Shown in pieces: positions 1-12,848 of a stretch of DNA of 64,000 bases (the stretch's first letter is position 1; every line of letters begins with the position of its first letter). This stretch comes from Voacanga thouarsii. Lineage: Eukaryota > Streptophyta > Magnoliopsida > Gentianales > Apocynaceae. The notes under the pieces are model-generated. The model saw nothing but the letters and a program-made list of their open reading frames with translations. It searched no databases and was not told the origin of the DNA. The translations under genes and the position numbers were made by a program. Where the stretch lies: positions 2,364,001 to 2,428,000 of the forward strand of contig JANUWF010001683.1 in the NCBI GenBank assembly GCA_026120185.1, written 5' to 3'.

Positions 1-200
1 AGTATGAACACTATTCAGTGTATTAGGAATCTTACATCATGATTTCTATCATGATTTTCTTAACATAATATTGTAGTTGGGACTTTAGCTAATAGTTATA
101 TTCATACAAAAAAACTAAAAGATAAATAATACCTTGTATTACTAATTAAATGTGTGATATATAAAATACAAGTGATTACCTCTAGGGCATAATACTAACA
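1..200 (-). mobile_element. LTR fragment of the F (copia) family, 5' end of LTR
   Basis: The stretch matches the U3 start of the F-family LTR seen at 47408-47616 and in both arms of the palindrome at 52100-55440. Read on the minus strand it starts TGTTAGTATTATGCCC at position 200. The rest of the LTR lies outside the window. It abuts a gypsy-type polypurine motif (201-220). Either a copia element inserted beside that motif, or this is the LTR belonging to it. I favour insertion, because the family elsewhere carries copia gag-pol. Confidence 0.75.
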
Positions 201-238
201 CTCCCCCCACACTTAAACTGAACATTGTCCTTAATGGC
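201..238 (-). other. Conserved Tat-type polypurine motif
   Basis: On the minus strand this reads a 'GGACAATGT' core followed by 'TTTAAGTGTGGGGGG'. Related motifs occur at 12849-12898 (+) and 57093-57129 (-), each on the same strand as Tat-like element remnants. In plant Tat/Athila gypsy elements such G-runs lie near the 3' end of the internal region. Here the F-type LTR follows directly. Confidence 0.6.
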
Positions 239-499
239 TAAAAATAGAACAATGAAAGCAAAACCAATGGACAACAATAAATAAAGGGGAAGAAGAGAGA
301 AAAAAAAAATACTTTCATAACAAAGTAGCTTAACACGTGTGAATCCATCAAAAGGAGTCACTGGGGATGGGTACCCAAAGAAAAATGGAAAACATAAATA
401 TAGAAAAGCAAAATAAAAGAAAAATAAACTAAAAAGAAATCCTAAGAAAAATCATAAAAATATAAATAGAAAAGAATACTCAATAAAAGAAATACGGAT

Positions 500-1795
500 C
501 AGCGGAAGAATGCTCAATCATCATCATCATGGTCATCCTCATCAGCATCATGCTCATCCCATTATTAGCCCCAACCATATGGCAATCATCACCTTCTAGA
601 GGTCTAGGATATTGCTGCATCCATTGAGCCCATTGTTGTTCCTAATCCTCTTGCCTCCTAGTGAGGGCAGTGATGGACTTATGAAGCTGAAGTAATATTT
701 CTATTTGTATCTCCATGCCTACTCTCAATTACTCCAATTGACCCCTCATCCTAGCCTCAAAGTCAATCATTGATTGGGACTAGGAACCACTAGCACGAGC
801 CAGAGGTGGTGGTGCAGGATGCTTCTCTTCCATAAGTGGAAGCTTAACTTATTCCGGGTGCTGCACATCATAAGGCATTAACCATCGTCTCACCTCAGTA
901 CTGTACTGATAACCACAACTAACTAATGTTTGCTCAGTAACAAGATCTCTCTCAATTATGGTTCCATTAAGCTCCCTCTCAAAACTAATGCTAAAGGCTT
1001 CCAGAATTTTCATGATCACAAGAAGGAAAACAAAGGCTTTGGTGGAAAGGCGAGAATGAACCACATCCCGTATAGAGTGGATAATTAAAAGAGTAAGAGA
1101 GATGGGCTCAGTATGCATCATTCGATGGAGAATATAAAGGTCAATTACATGGGACTCATTGAACCCACTAGCCTTAGGAACAACATTGTACAAAAAGATA
1201 TAGACTAGGACACGTTGGTTGGCCTTAAGATCATTATTAGAGTAAAAACCTACTTGCCCTACTGGACCTCCCCTGTACATTTGCAAGGTAGCTCTAGTAT
1301 TACTCACTTTCCACTCAGGGTTAGAAAGTATCTTTTGATTGTTGTGATCTACAGCTAACTAAGGGCATTCATTACTAACATGTAGGATGACAACTAGTCT
1401 CTCTCTATCCATAAAGATAAGGGTTCCCTTTACCCTAGTCTCAATAGTCTCAAGATGGTTATTTCATTTTTTGACCGTATTAGCATGAAATTCTTTGATA
1501 AAAAATAGGGCAATAAGGTCCCTTCAATTGACCTATAGGTTCCCACCCCAATTCTTAAAACATCTGCCCTAACTTGAGGGCACGGTCTAGAAAGGGTGCA
1601 AAGGTGTGTTCTACAATGATTTTATTAGCAACCCTCTTAGAGTACCACTATTAGCAGGAAGGATCAATAAAATCAACAAGGTGTAGGAACAAGGGGTCTA
1701 TGGATGTAAGGGTAGAGGAAGATAATGCTCTAACTCTTTTAGAAGATTGGCCTCTTTTTCTAGGGATGATGAATGGATTTGAAGATGGGTATCAC
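500..1795 (-). pseudogene. Plant retroelement accessory ORF (putative plant transposon protein domain), broken
   Basis: The longest open stretch (849-1307, 152 aa) reads ...GFNESHVIDLYILHRMM... and ...IIHSIRDVVHSR..., which resembles the 'putative plant transposon protein' domain common in Athila/Tat gypsy elements. Similar text continues upstream to about 1795 (HLVDFIDPS-like, PIGQLKGPY-like) through several stops and frame changes. Downstream a hydrophilic Gln/Met-rich tail runs to about 500. The function of the domain is unknown; it is not a proven transposase. It lies on the same strand as, and downstream of, the gag remnant at 2845-4235, with no reverse transcriptase or integrase between. 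The family assignment is from memory of sequence style, not a search. Confidence 0.55.
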
Positions 1796-2844
1796 TAAAT
1801 AATGTAAATGAGGCACCACAACAATGTAAGAACAACTCCCAATATTATCAAACCACCACAACACAACGCCTCACACAATCTACAATTTCTAGTCAAACCA
1901 CAAAAACCTCAATCCACATTATCAATCAATCCTAATCTGCTTTCAAATCCTGCAAAAAGAAATGGAATACCACAATTCAAACCATAATATAATCCACAAC
2001 TAATACACATCCTAATCATAGCATGAAAAAGATGTCCATATTCCACTTCAAGAAGAAAGCACCATGGCCAATACATTATCTGTTTAACATGCCTGCATTA
2101 CTAATATCATTACAATAACCAAAAATAGCCAACATATGATCAAAATATGGAATATGTTATAGCAAAAATACTCCGTGAACTATATTCTCATGCAAGTCTA
2201 GTCATAATATAGTGAACAATTCAATCAAATTCAATTAACAACTCTAAATCATGCAACTTTCATCCAAAAATATGCCCAAAAATAGTGAAAATTCCATGGC
2301 AAGAATTTAATCATAAGAATGCAAGAAAAATCATACATTTTGTGTTCTCCAACGGATGGGCAAGCAAAATGTAAAATCTTTTTGAAGAAATCTTCACTTG
2401 AAAGAAGAGATTTGAAAGTAGGTTCTTGAAGAAAAAGTTGAGATTTTTGGAGTTTAAATACAGATATTAAAAAAAAAAAAAAACAAGGTGATTGGGTGTT
2501 AGGTTGATGTTTTTGAAGGTAAAAATTGATCCTGAGTGGTTGGAGATGAAGAAACGGGCCAGTTTGAGAGAAAAGTTGTGGGAATTTGGAAGATTTTGAA
2601 AACAAATGGGCAAAGCTAGCCATTTAATTGAGGAGTCCGACAGGAGTCGGGGCCGGCTACGTGTGCTCAGCCTGGCACCAACCCAAATCTGTTCTAACCG
2701 TTTAAAAAAAAAAAATTAATACGAAAAACAGCAATAATTAAAAACACAAAACCATAAAGAAAATTCCATTATTCTAACAATAGAAACATAAACGAAAGCA
2801 AACAAAAATTAAAGATATGTCCCAAAACTAAATCAGTAAAAATT
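1796..2844 (-). other. Noncoding internal retroelement sequence
   Basis: No supportable gene. AT-rich spacer with A-runs, and at 2640-2690 a GC-rich block (GGAGTCGGGGCCGGC) like those in several LTRs of this window. The minus-strand 124-aa frame at 2249-2623 is low-complexity Phe-rich and matches nothing I recognise. The block lies between the accessory ORF and the gag remnant. Confidence 0.5.
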
Positions 2845-4235
2845 ATCTTTTTTACACAGTCTTGATCACGTGGATTTATTTCAGTATTCCCCTGAAGAGA
2901 TCTCATTTGACGGTCTCCAAGGAGTTTGGCCAATTACCCAACTTGATTTTCCAAATTGCCCATGGACTCCTCCAAGTTTCTCGTGGTTGCATCCACTCCT
3001 TAAAACCGTGCTTTCGTGGTACTTACTATTTGGTTAACTAAGTCCTCCAGTGATGGCTTAGGTGGTGGTGCATTGTAAGGGATGGAGAGTTGAGTCATTT
3101 GGTTTCCTCCAAAGTTATAAAAAGTCTACCTAGGCTGGGTTTAATTGTTCCATGAAAATTTGGAATGGTTCCTCCAATAGGATTATAAGTGGCATTATAA
3201 GGATTGTTACCTTGTTTTCCATTGCCCATAAATGTAGCTTGTTCTAAGGACTCTTGTGATGACCCTATGCTTTGTCACTCATGATTTAGATGTCCTTCCC
3301 CACAAAAATCACAACTACCATTCATTACCTGTCCTTGGGAAGGAGAAATCAATATTTGTTTCATCTTTTGTGTAAGTGCCTCAACCTTAGCCCCTAAAGC
3401 TACCATTGCATCCTCCTTGTGCACTCTATGAACACGAGCTTTTAAACTTGAACTACCCTATGAATAGTGATTTGTTGCAAGACTTTCAATCCAGATCAAA
3501 CACCTCCTCTGGGGTCTTAGAATTAATTGAATCTCTTGTGGATACATCGACCAATTGCCTTGTAGCAAAGCTTAAGTGACTATGAAAAATTTACATTTAC
3601 ATACCTAGCTAAAACCGTTGATGAGGACACTTCCTAAGCATCTCCTTGAACCTTTCCCAATAGTCATAGAGATTTTCAGATTCTAACTGTTGGAAGGGAA
3701 AAATGTCCTTCTAAGCTTGGTGATTCTAGCCGAGGGAAAATATTTTGCTAACAATTTTTCAGCTAAAACATTCCAAGTGGTGATGGATCCAGCTGACAAA
3801 GACTTTAACCAAGATTTAGCTCTTTCTCTCAAGGGAAAAGGAAAAAGCCTTAGTTTGATAGCATCTTCAAAAACACCATTCATCTTAAATGTGTCACAAA
3901 TTTCTAAAATACTCGCATGGTGAGCATTAGGATCTTCCTCAGATAGCCCATCAAATTGCACCATGTTTTGAATCATCTAGATAATGTTAGGCTTAATCTC
4001 AAAGTTATTAGCCTTTATCTTAGGTCTTGCAATACTCGAGCATGTACTCGAGATAGCAGGCTTAACAAAATCATCCATAATTCTCTTGTTATTGCCACTA
4101 TTACCACCATTATTTTGTTGGTTAAACAACATAGTGTCTCTTACCCTTTGTCTAAACACCTTTCGAATCTTTGTTAAGGTCTTCTTGATCTCAGGATCAA
4201 GATCTATTATATCATCTTTGGATCTTTGGGTTATA
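2845..4235 (-). pseudogene. gag: Ty3/gypsy gag remnant (Tat/Athila-like)
   Basis: Would encode the capsid/nucleocapsid precursor of a gypsy element. The frame 4159-3683 is continuous except for one TAG at 3977. It contains a typical retrotransposon gag capsid stretch: FDGLSEEDPNAH, LEICDTFKMNGV, AIKLRLFPFPLRERAKSWL, GSITTWNVLAEKLLAKYFP. The remaining C-terminal half (about 3680-2845) is frameshifted. It has a nucleocapsid knuckle CDFCGEGHLNHE whose last Cys codon is replaced by a TGA (about 3280), then a linker with SLEDLVNQIV and LENQVGQLAKLLGDRQ, usual for this clade. The N-terminus begins near 4235, about 250 bases after the PBS of LTR C. Protease, RT and integrase are absent downstream. 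Confidence 0.75.
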
Positions 4236-4488
4236 CACTAAGGGCTAGATCTACAAAGAAAAGAAGATATTAAGATTATAGAATTCACAAGTTAATCAAT
4301 TACTGTACACTCACAAATTAATTTAGTAAAATTATAACATAAAATGAAATTAGGGGATTAAATTACAATTATACAAACAATAAAATATAGAACCTATTCA
4401 TACAAGGAACATATATACATATTTACCTATAAACATATATACATATAAACATGGTTAAAACAACAAAATCCAAGCTTTCATGATATTA

Positions 4489-4508
4489 TTCACTGACAAC
4501 GGCACAAA
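4489..4508 (-). other. Primer-binding site of element C
   Basis: On the minus strand, TGTGCCGTTGTCAGTG lies 5-6 bases after the LTR end. It is a slightly decayed form of the TGGCGCCGTTGCCGGGG-type PBS of Tat/Athila gypsy elements. Confidence 0.7.
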
Positions 4509-4513
4509 AAACT

Positions 4514-5945
4514 TGATGCGTAAATTTTGGATGTATAAAAATAATTCAAATTTAAATCCATTCCTAGCCATGTTTTAATTAAAAAAATTAATCCCAAATT
4601 ACACATATGAGCAGGTATACTCATCGCAAAGATAGTACAAGGAATTAACGAGTATCGATCGTTAAGGAACAATTGCCATTAGTTACCTTTTATTTATTGT
4701 TTAACCAACCAAATAAAGTGATAAGATGATAAAAAGGAAAATAAAGAAGTATATACAACTTAATCATGAAAGAATATGAAATTTAGACAAATACTCTTGA
4801 AAACATGATAATGAATTACTTAACAAATATCACAATCAACTATCATCTTGGTCTCATGAAGGATTTAAAATACTCCCACTTCATTTCCAATCCATGGAAT
4901 CAGTATCTTCTAGTTAAATTAGTGAATATATTCTGTCTCAACCAATTTACCCAAAAAATGCATTAAAATCAATATTCATATAAGATCCTATATTTTAGGT
5001 GATTTAAAGCATGAAATTACAAATATACCAATTAACTCTTTCTTCAACAAACCTTTGATTACTCAAGTTCTTGACAATTAACACTTTTTTCAAGCAAGTT
5101 AATAGATAAAAAAATATGAAATTAATTAAATTGAAACTATTATCAACCCCCTTTTCAAGCAAACTAATAACAAGAATTAATTAATCAACTTCGTACTAAA
5201 AATAAGTAAACAAATCCCAAGACAAATAACTACTTGATCAAAAGACTAAATTAACTCAAGAAATCATGAATCCCAAAGTAGTGTTAAATTACAATGAAAA
5301 CATTAATTACATCATTATTCTAAAAAAAGAAAACAATAGTAAATGAAAGAACTTAGAGATAAGCCCTTCTCCTTCTTCTTGAAAATCTTCTTGAGTAATG
5401 CCCCTTAATTGATGAATATCCCCTTCTTGTGATTGATTGGCAACTTTGATCCTTGGATTCACACCATTCTCTTATGTTTTCCTTGTTTAAATAGGCTCCC
5501 AAGATGCCAAAATTCATTCCCTAATAGTTCTAGGCCGAGTAGAAGTTGGAAAATACGAAAACTCTGAAGAAATTCCCAAATCCGCACTTGAGCAGAAAAA
5601 TTCGCCAACATTCGATAGCATAGAGTAGGCACCAGTTGTGCATGGCAAGGCCGACACTAGCTGTCCTTTGGTCAGCCCAGTCGTTCTCTATTTTTTTTCT
5701 TCAACGATTCCCTTGTTTCCTAAATGGGGTCTGCACCGGCTCCGTGTGACACGGTCGGCATCGGCCGTGCACTGCTCGGTGATGGGTTTTTTCATCGTTT
5801 TTCCTTTTTTCTGCTATAAAAATCCAAAACACCTTTTCAATGATAAAATATCAAATATTAAAGAATATGACTAGTTATTGCATCAAATGTATCACAAAAT
5901 ATCCCCAAATAATTACCAAATTATTGATGAATTTAGCCCCTATCA
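4514..5945 (-). mobile_element. 5' LTR of gypsy element C (Tat/Athila-like)
   Basis: The minus strand starts TGATAGGGGCTAAATTC at 5945 and ends ...TTACGCATCA at 4514, giving a 1,432-bp LTR with TGAT/ATCA termini. A PBS follows at once and a gag remnant lies further downstream. A GC-rich block with GGCACCAG and CGGCATCGGCC elements lies at about 5620-5770. It is inserted in the leader of element K (same strand). The matching 3' LTR is not in the window. Confidence 0.8.
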
Positions 5946-6608
5946 ACAATAATTCAAAATCTTCAAAAGATGAACAAAACAAAATTTAAATCTAAAAAAA
6001 CCGTTCATTTATTGGACAACAACACAAAATAACAATGCTTCTAAAAATGACTCCACATTGCAAATCAACCAGCATAATTCCATAAGAAAGACAAGAATTT
6101 CCATCTTAAAAAAGAATGAACAAAAATGAAGTATGCGATAAAGAAATTTTCCAATAAGACAGATTTTCCCAAAAGATAAATTCATCCATCCAAAACTTAT
6201 ACCACACATATTGTCCACATATCCCCCTTCGAAATTTTAATTTCAAGCAAAATAAGCACAATCTCCAACACACCAATTCAATCTCCAGAAGAATGAAATA
6301 CACTACAAAACTCTAAATTTCAACAATTCCCTCATAATCATCCACAAGCAATCAAAGAACAAGATATAAACAAATAAATTAATAAATTACATTAAAATTA
6401 CTCAAAATCCAAAAGAATTGATTTTACAACAACAACAATATAATAGTATTCAAAGAATTCTAAAAATACAATTTTGGCAAAATATCATAAAATCAAAACA
6501 CACATACAACAACTATTTACAAACAAGTTAGTGATATGAGTGAGTGTATGTACAAATACAAGGCTTAATCACCAAGAATTAATGTTTTTAGAACATAGCC
6601 TAAACCGT
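5946..6608 (-). other. Leader of element K, noncoding
   Basis: AT-rich, no supportable gene. It lies just downstream (minus strand) of the PBS of LTR K, so it reads as the 5' leader of that element, interrupted by insertion of C. Confidence 0.5.
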
Positions 6609-6627
6609 TTCCCCAGCAACTGTGCCA
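6609..6627 (-). other. Primer-binding site of element K
   Basis: The minus strand reads TGGCACAGTTGCTGGGGAAA, six bases after the LTR end. It is a variant of the Tat-type PBS. Confidence 0.7.
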
Positions 6628-6633
6628 AAAACT

Positions 6634-6750
6634 TGATGGGTGTGTTGCGTGCATATAAAATCTAAATCAATTAAGCCCACATACACACAAGTTTTAATAA
6701 GTGAAATGTCAATTAGAATTACACAACACACACGCACATGCACACGCGCG

Positions 6751-6784
<34 letters not shown>

Positions 6785-8330
6785 TTTAGACAAGTGCACC
6801 TATCGTGTAGTCTAGTATTGTTGGCAAGTATCGAATAATCTTAGGGAACGGGGGCTACTACCCCTACTTCCTTCTTTTCTCATTGTTTAGCCAAATATAA
6901 ATGTAAAGTATTATACTAACGACAATGGAAGAGAGGTCATGATTTTGCACACAATAGAAAGTCACAAGTTCCCTAAAGAATAAGCAAAAGAATAGCCCAT
7001 GCAACAAAAGGAATTCCCTTATTCAAGACATAAGAAATGTGTACCCCTTAAACTTATAATTCTCAATTCTAGGCATTAGAGTGAGTCACCTATCAATCTC
7101 ACACTCTCCTGAGTTATAAGACTTCTACTCGCAAGTTTGATTAATTGATATCTCTATCCAACCAACTAAACTTAAGGATGCATTATTCATCACTCACTAT
7201 CCTAAATCATCCGGAAGCTACAAAATCCCTATCTCTAGGCAATTTCATGAGCCCAATGGTTACTAGGCCTAATTTCCAACCTCTCAGGTTAATTGAAAAT
7301 GACAAATGTTAGCCTAATCATGTGGGTGTCCTATCCTCAACCTCATCTTTCAAAATCATTAAGAAAGAGCATTTAATTGAAATATATTAATCAAACCTAA
7401 ATATATCAAGATAATCAAAATAAGCTCAAATAACCAAATACCCAGGAACAAGAATCATAGATATAAAGGAAATACATCCTTCTCAAGCACAAAAATAAGG
7501 TACAACCTTTCATTACAATTAAAAATGAAATCTTACTATAAGAATACATGTAAAATTACAAAAGGAAAGGAAAGGAAAACTCATAGACAAGCTAACTTCT
7601 TTTTCCTTTTGCAATCTCCAAGTGAGCACTCTACTTTCTCATTGGATGTCTTCATCATTCTCTCTATTTTGTACTCGAACATACAAGAACTAGGCTTCTT
7701 GAGAGAAACCCTAGCCTTTTCCAAACTCTCCTCCTCTTATTGTGTGTTTAAAGACTGATTATATAGAGGTTTTTCTGTGCAAAATCTGAAAACTCACTCA
7801 AAATAGTGCCTTCTCCACTAGTAGACGACCCAGGGGACCTGAATTTCCTTGGGCTGCCATGTTTTTCCAGAACCAACGCAACCCGGGGAACTTCAAGTTT
7901 TTTGGGTAACCAACCTTTTGGAAAAACTGGCTAGCTATGTTGAAGGCCAGGCGGCTTAGGGAAAGTTCTTTGGGCCGTCACCTAAACTAGTGATATACAA
8001 AAATACACACAACTAGGTAGCCTAGGGAAGCTAAACTTCCCCGGGCTGCCACCTAAACTATGTATATACATATTTACACTTAACCAAGTAGCCCAGGACA
8101 GTTAGAGTTCCCTAGGCTGCTGACATTCTGGAATTTTTTGGACAGAACACAAGTTTCTTCTATTTTCTTCGTTCTTTTTTCTTGGCCTTCCTTTTTATCT
8201 TTACTTGATATTTTCCATCTCCTAGAAAAAACAAGATAAAAAGGATGTGGTGAGTAGTGAAACATATAAGAATTTATCTCAATTGAAGTACAAAAATAAA
8301 AGAAAATGTATATCTGGTGAAGCCTTATCA
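6634..8330 (-). mobile_element. 5' LTR of gypsy element K (Tat/Athila-like)
   Basis: The minus strand starts TGATAAGGCTTCACC at 8330 and ends ...CACACCCATCA at 6634 (1,697 bp), with a PBS directly after. A GC-rich dyad-rich block (CCCAGGGGACC, CCTAGGGAAGC, CCCGGGC repeats) spans about 7810-8125. It contains a (CA)n tract near its U5 end. It interrupts a plus-strand LTR fragment that resumes near 8336; the right flank 8331-8335 is ATGAG. Confidence 0.75.
6721..6784. repeat. (CA)n microsatellite with CG-alternating core
   Basis: An alternating purine-pyrimidine tract: CACACGCACATGCACACGCG, then TGCGCG, then (CA)n to 6784. The short ORF over it (MCVCVCV...) is an artefact of the repeat. Confidence 0.95.
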
Positions 8331-8335
8331 ATGAG

Positions 8336-8868
8336 GGTTTAGGGCCACCTAGAGATTGAGATTCTACGGCTTTTTGTCTTGTAATTAGATTTTCTTTATT
8401 TTATACATCTTTATATTTGACTTGTATGATAGATATATTTATGGTTGGATCCTAGGGTAGGAGATTCATTACTAAAGATAGAGTGGATTTTACTTTATTT
8501 TGAAAGTCTTGACAATGCTTGGATTTGATATTAATTGATTGAATGATGTCTATTATTTGAGTGTTCTTGGGGGAATTATTTTTTAATTATATGGTCAATC
8601 TCCTTTCCTTACTGTAATCTTACCTTATGATCTTTTAGTCTTTACCTTGAGAATTGGGTTAATGTATTTGTGTGGTACTCTCTTATCCTTCACAGTAGTA
8701 ATTATTTTTTTTTAATTCTTATTTTGGTTGATTGAAAAATATAATTTAAGTGGAAGTAGGAGTAATTAATCCTGTTATTGAGGTCTTCGATACTTACCAA
8801 ATACACTCTATACTGGTTGATAAGTATACTTGCCCAAATGTGTGTGCATATGAGTTAAATTTATAACA
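8336..8868 (+). mobile_element. Gypsy LTR fragment (3' part), plus strand
   Basis: The end region (GATACTTACC..., ...GTTGATAAGTATACTTGCCC) parallels the U5 side of the other Tat-like LTRs here (for example 10770-10928). The 5' part is missing; the K LTR abuts it. No PBS follows, so it is truncated near 8868. Confidence 0.5.
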
Positions 8869-10344
8869 CCCCTACTAGAAAATAGGTTAGAAATATGTAA
8901 TATCTTTGGGAGTCGCCTCGTCTAGTTGCCCAGACAATGAGTCTTTATAAGAATCAAAGCCAAAAGAAGTAGAATACATGATAAAGATTAAAATAGTAAA
9001 GTTATACAAAAACATATATTATAATATACAACTCAAGCAAGTTTACTGTATACAACACAAAAACCTACTAGGTATAGTCAAAAAACACTACATGAACAAG
9101 GTCATAGCATTTGTGAACTCAAAATACTGGACTGTTTTCAAAGTTGTTAAGTCGTAGCTCCAGCTCCTAAGAAAACAGAGTAAAATACAAGCGTGAGTAA
9201 AAAATTACTCAGTGAGTCCCGTGTGTGCAAATGATTTCATCAATTTATAAGCACAACAAATAATTGTTTTGTGCTTTGTAGGATGAAAAATAGGATTTCA
9301 TTTCATTTTTCCATTCAAAACAACTCTACAACTGAGTTTCCTTAGATTTCCTTTAAAATTGAATTGCATTTAGTAAGAAAGATTGGAAAATAAAGATTTG
9401 TTTAGAAAACTAAGGCACGTTTTGGAAAATCAAATTTTATCAAACATTATGCCCTCAGAATATAGGCTTTTCCCTCTCAAAAAATCGGCCTACATGCAAA
9501 ACGCATAAGGTTTCACGTTCGGCCCTCACGGTCTTATTGTGCTTTGGTCTATGCCTCCAGTACTCAACCAGATTCTGTTGGAATGATGAGTGACATAAGC
9601 ACCTCAACTCAAGAATCAAATCTTTTACTTGCTACCTTAAGCGCAAGGATCCCAACCTTGACGTCAATTACCATCGAGGCAATAAAAGGTGGAAAACGCC
9701 AGGTATCCCATCCCAGCAATTGTGAACAACCCATAAATAGTATGCACATAAGCACAAAACAATTTGCAAGCACTAAACGGCTAGTTAGGATGGCTAATCT
9801 CAATCTCCTATCACCTCGTATGGATTAAGACAATCTTGAAAACTAGCTAGGTTATTGGGTTTCGTCTATCTCTAACGTAAGCTAGTACAACGATAAAAGC
9901 CCCTGTTGAGAACATAACATCTTCATGGGTACGTAAGACCAATCCAATGTCATATTCCTTGAAGGGATATCATAATTCCTGAAGGAATCTCAATAAAATC
10001 CATTTTGGAGAAAAAAACATCATTTTTCAAATGTTGGATCCCTACCAAGATATCGTTCTCGAAAACTGTAGCATTGAAGGATACAAATCCTTCATGCGAT
10101 AGAAACGATTCTTGGAAGGCATTTACGTAACTTCCAAGTACCCATAATCAAAATGAAATTAATTTAGTAATAAAATGTTCTTTGAGGGCATTTATAAAAA
10201 TTATGCTCATCCAGATCCAAAAGTAATTTATTCCGTAAAATCTAGCACTCACAATTCATAACAGAAATAAATTTGAGAATCTTATAAAGAACGTATCTTA
10301 CAGTGGTTAAATAACATTTGATTACATAAATATGAGAATCTTAT
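8869..10344. repeat. Unclassified LTR-like repeat
   Basis: Starts TATAACACCCCTACTAG, like the TGTAACACCCC start of some plant gypsy LTRs. It includes an ACTCAGTGAGTCCC motif at about 9208 that I associate with plant gypsy LTRs, but I cannot place it in a family. The small ORFs at 9544-9828 (+) and 9609-9803 (-) overlap and match nothing I recognise. A 17-bp direct repeat (GAGAATCTTATAAAGAA) occurs twice between about 10270 and 10350. No gene is supported. Confidence 0.4.
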
Positions 10345-10928
10345 AAAGAATTTAAGTAATCAAAGATTGGTTGATTTCACTTCGAGCAAAAGGTCATTAG
10401 CTAATTTCATGTTTGTGAGGAATCGAGTTTAATGCATCTTTTGGTTGTTTTAGTACGATTGGAAAATCTACTAATTTAATCCAGAGATTGAAATTCCATG
10501 GATTGGGAAAGAAGTGGAGTTTATATACGTGGATTTATAACTTGGAAAACGATTGAATTTTACTTTATATTCCTTTATGATGCTAAGAAAATAATTGGTT
10601 GTGATAAGTATTAGATGATTTGTGTCATGTGTTTGAGAATAACTACTTAATTACCTATTTTTCTCCCCATGAGTTGCATATATATTTTGTTATTATTATT
10701 ATTTTTATTTTGATTTCTTTATCAATTTATTGGGTTGGTTAAACAATGAATAAAAAGTGATTAGTGTGTACTTGTTCCTTTGAGGATCGATACTTGTTAA
10801 TTTCTATACTATGCTTGCAATGAGTATCCTTGCTTATATATGTATTTTGTGATTAAAGTTTAATTAAAACTTAACTAAGGGATGTGTTTAAATTTGATGA
10901 TTTTTATACACCCAAAATTTACTTATCA
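10345..10928 (+). mobile_element. 5' LTR of G, 3' portion only
   Basis: Homologous to 17115-17689. Ends ...TTTACTTATCA, directly before the PBS. The upstream 1.2 kb of the LTR is missing. Confidence 0.75.
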
Positions 10929-10934
10929 AGTTTT

Positions 10935-10952
10935 TGGTGCCGTTGTCGGGGA
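10935..10952 (+). other. Primer-binding site of G
   Basis: TGGTGCCGTTGTCGGGGA, six bases after the LTR end. One of the best-preserved Tat-type PBSs in the window. Confidence 0.85.
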
Positions 10953-12176
10953 ACAATATCATGAAAGCTTGAATTTTACTGATTTAGCCATGTAAATATA
11001 TAAATAGGCAGATAGATGTTAATAATTACTAACTTGTTTTTGTATTTTTGTATATGTTGTATATTTAGCTATTTAATTTTGCTAACTCCATGTTAATGTG
11101 AAATATGTGTATTAATTGTATTCAACTATTTGATGATTTTTACGTCATAAATTTTGAGTCAATACTAACTTTTTTTATTTTCAAGTTTGGACTTTTGCTT
11201 ATGTTACACGATATTTTAGGGTGAACTAATTTTATTTTTATTTTTATTTTATTTTATTAATTTTAGTCTAATTTTTAATTTATGCATTCTTATTTTAAAT
11301 GTAATGTGTTCATGCATTCATTTAGGATAGTTTTTATATATTTTTATGAAAAAAAAAAAGAGAACGAAAATAGAAAAAAAAAAAAAAAAGAAGAGAGGAA
11401 TCCTACAACTTGCATGCTATACCCCCTTCCTTCAATTTTCTTTTTCTTTTTCTTTTCTTTTACTTTTTCCTTTTTTTTCTTTTGCTTATTCTTCCCAGAT
11501 TCCTATAAATATGTGAATATTATTTTTTGGCCCCGTGTGAATAATTTAATTTCTTGTTGTATTATATATTTATTTATTTTGAAAAAAATTATTGCGAACT
11601 AACCATATATTAGTGTACCACAATAAAAATTGTTGTTTTTTTTTTTTAGTTGTTAAATATTCCATATTAGTAATATTACCAATAATAGTATTTGTACTTG
11701 TACCCCGTAATTAGAATATATTGTTGTATTTATTTTTTTAGTATTATTGTAATATTTTAATTATTTCATATAATAATAGTAATAAGAGTTGTAATATTAA
11801 TTAGTTGTAATTTATGTGCTATATCGTTGTACAATAATTCTTTTGTATGCTTATAAAGTTTGTCGGTATTTTTAATGTTGTATTTTTTATTTTTGTTAGT
11901 ATTTTTTTATTTTTGTGTTAATACTAATCACTAATTATTATAAGTGAAGTTGTAATTAATTGTAAAAATATATTGTTGTAGTTAGGCTATTATTTTCTTG
12001 TATGTTTTTGTGTAATTTTATTTTTTAAATTTAATTTAATTTTCATGGTTATTTATTTATTTATTACAAATCATGCTCATATTGCTTTATATAAAACAAT
12101 AAAATATAAAATATAAAAAAATCGAAAAAAAATTGCATGTTGATGCGTAAATATGTTCCAAGTGTTGGTATTAAAT

Positions 12177-12180
<4 letters not shown>

Positions 12181-12215
<35 letters not shown>

Positions 12216-12230
12216 TTATTATTATTATTT
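12181..12230. repeat. (TTTA)n / (TTA)n microsatellite
   Basis: Uninterrupted tetranucleotide repeat followed by TTA trinucleotides, inside the interior of G. Confidence 0.95.
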
Positions 12231-12848
12231 AACTTTTGGTTGTTTTTGCTATCAAAGCTTGGGAAGGCTTGATGAAATGCTTCCCAGGCTTTGTGTTGTA
12301 ATGTTATTTAAAAAATAAATATATTGGGGAGGCATGACTCTAAGCCGTGGCTTTGTTTGTTTTTTTTTGGTCACATCCTTGGGAGGATGTACTACATCCT
12401 CAATGTTTCCTCTTCATTTTCTTTCACGTTTTTGTTTTTCTTGTCTTTTAATTTTTCTTTCATTGTTGTTTTAGATTTTTTTTTTTCCTTCCCCACTTCT
12501 TCTTCTTTATTCCTCTTCACCAGATGTTTTTTATTTTTTTTATTTTTTTTGGTTTTTCAAGCTTGTTTGCATGTTTGGAATTTTTTTTTATATTTCATTT
12601 AAAAAAAATTTGTAGTTTTAATTTTTGTAGGACCATTTTTTTTTTAAATTTCTTTTTAGACTTGGTGTTTTTTTTTTCCCCTTTCATTTTGTAGGTTTAT
12701 TCACCATTCTCTCCTAGCAATAATTCTTCCCACTCTTAAAAGGTTGATGGGTACTTTACTTGGAGCTTATCTGCTTTGAGAAGTATTAGTTTCTTTTCCC
12801 TCTTTACATGTTTGGTCCCTTGGTTATGCTTTATTATGCTATTTCATG

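Noticed and set aside
6600..6785. ORF MCVCVCV... over the CA repeat
   Set aside because: Translation of a microsatellite in an LTR, not a gene.
9544..9828. 94-aa ORF as a candidate host gene
   Set aside because: Overlaps an antisense ORF, no recognisable domain, inside an LTR-like repeat.
11282..12602. Phe/Lys-rich ORFs in the interior of G
   Set aside because: Produced by homopolymers and simple repeats; no domain pattern or start context.
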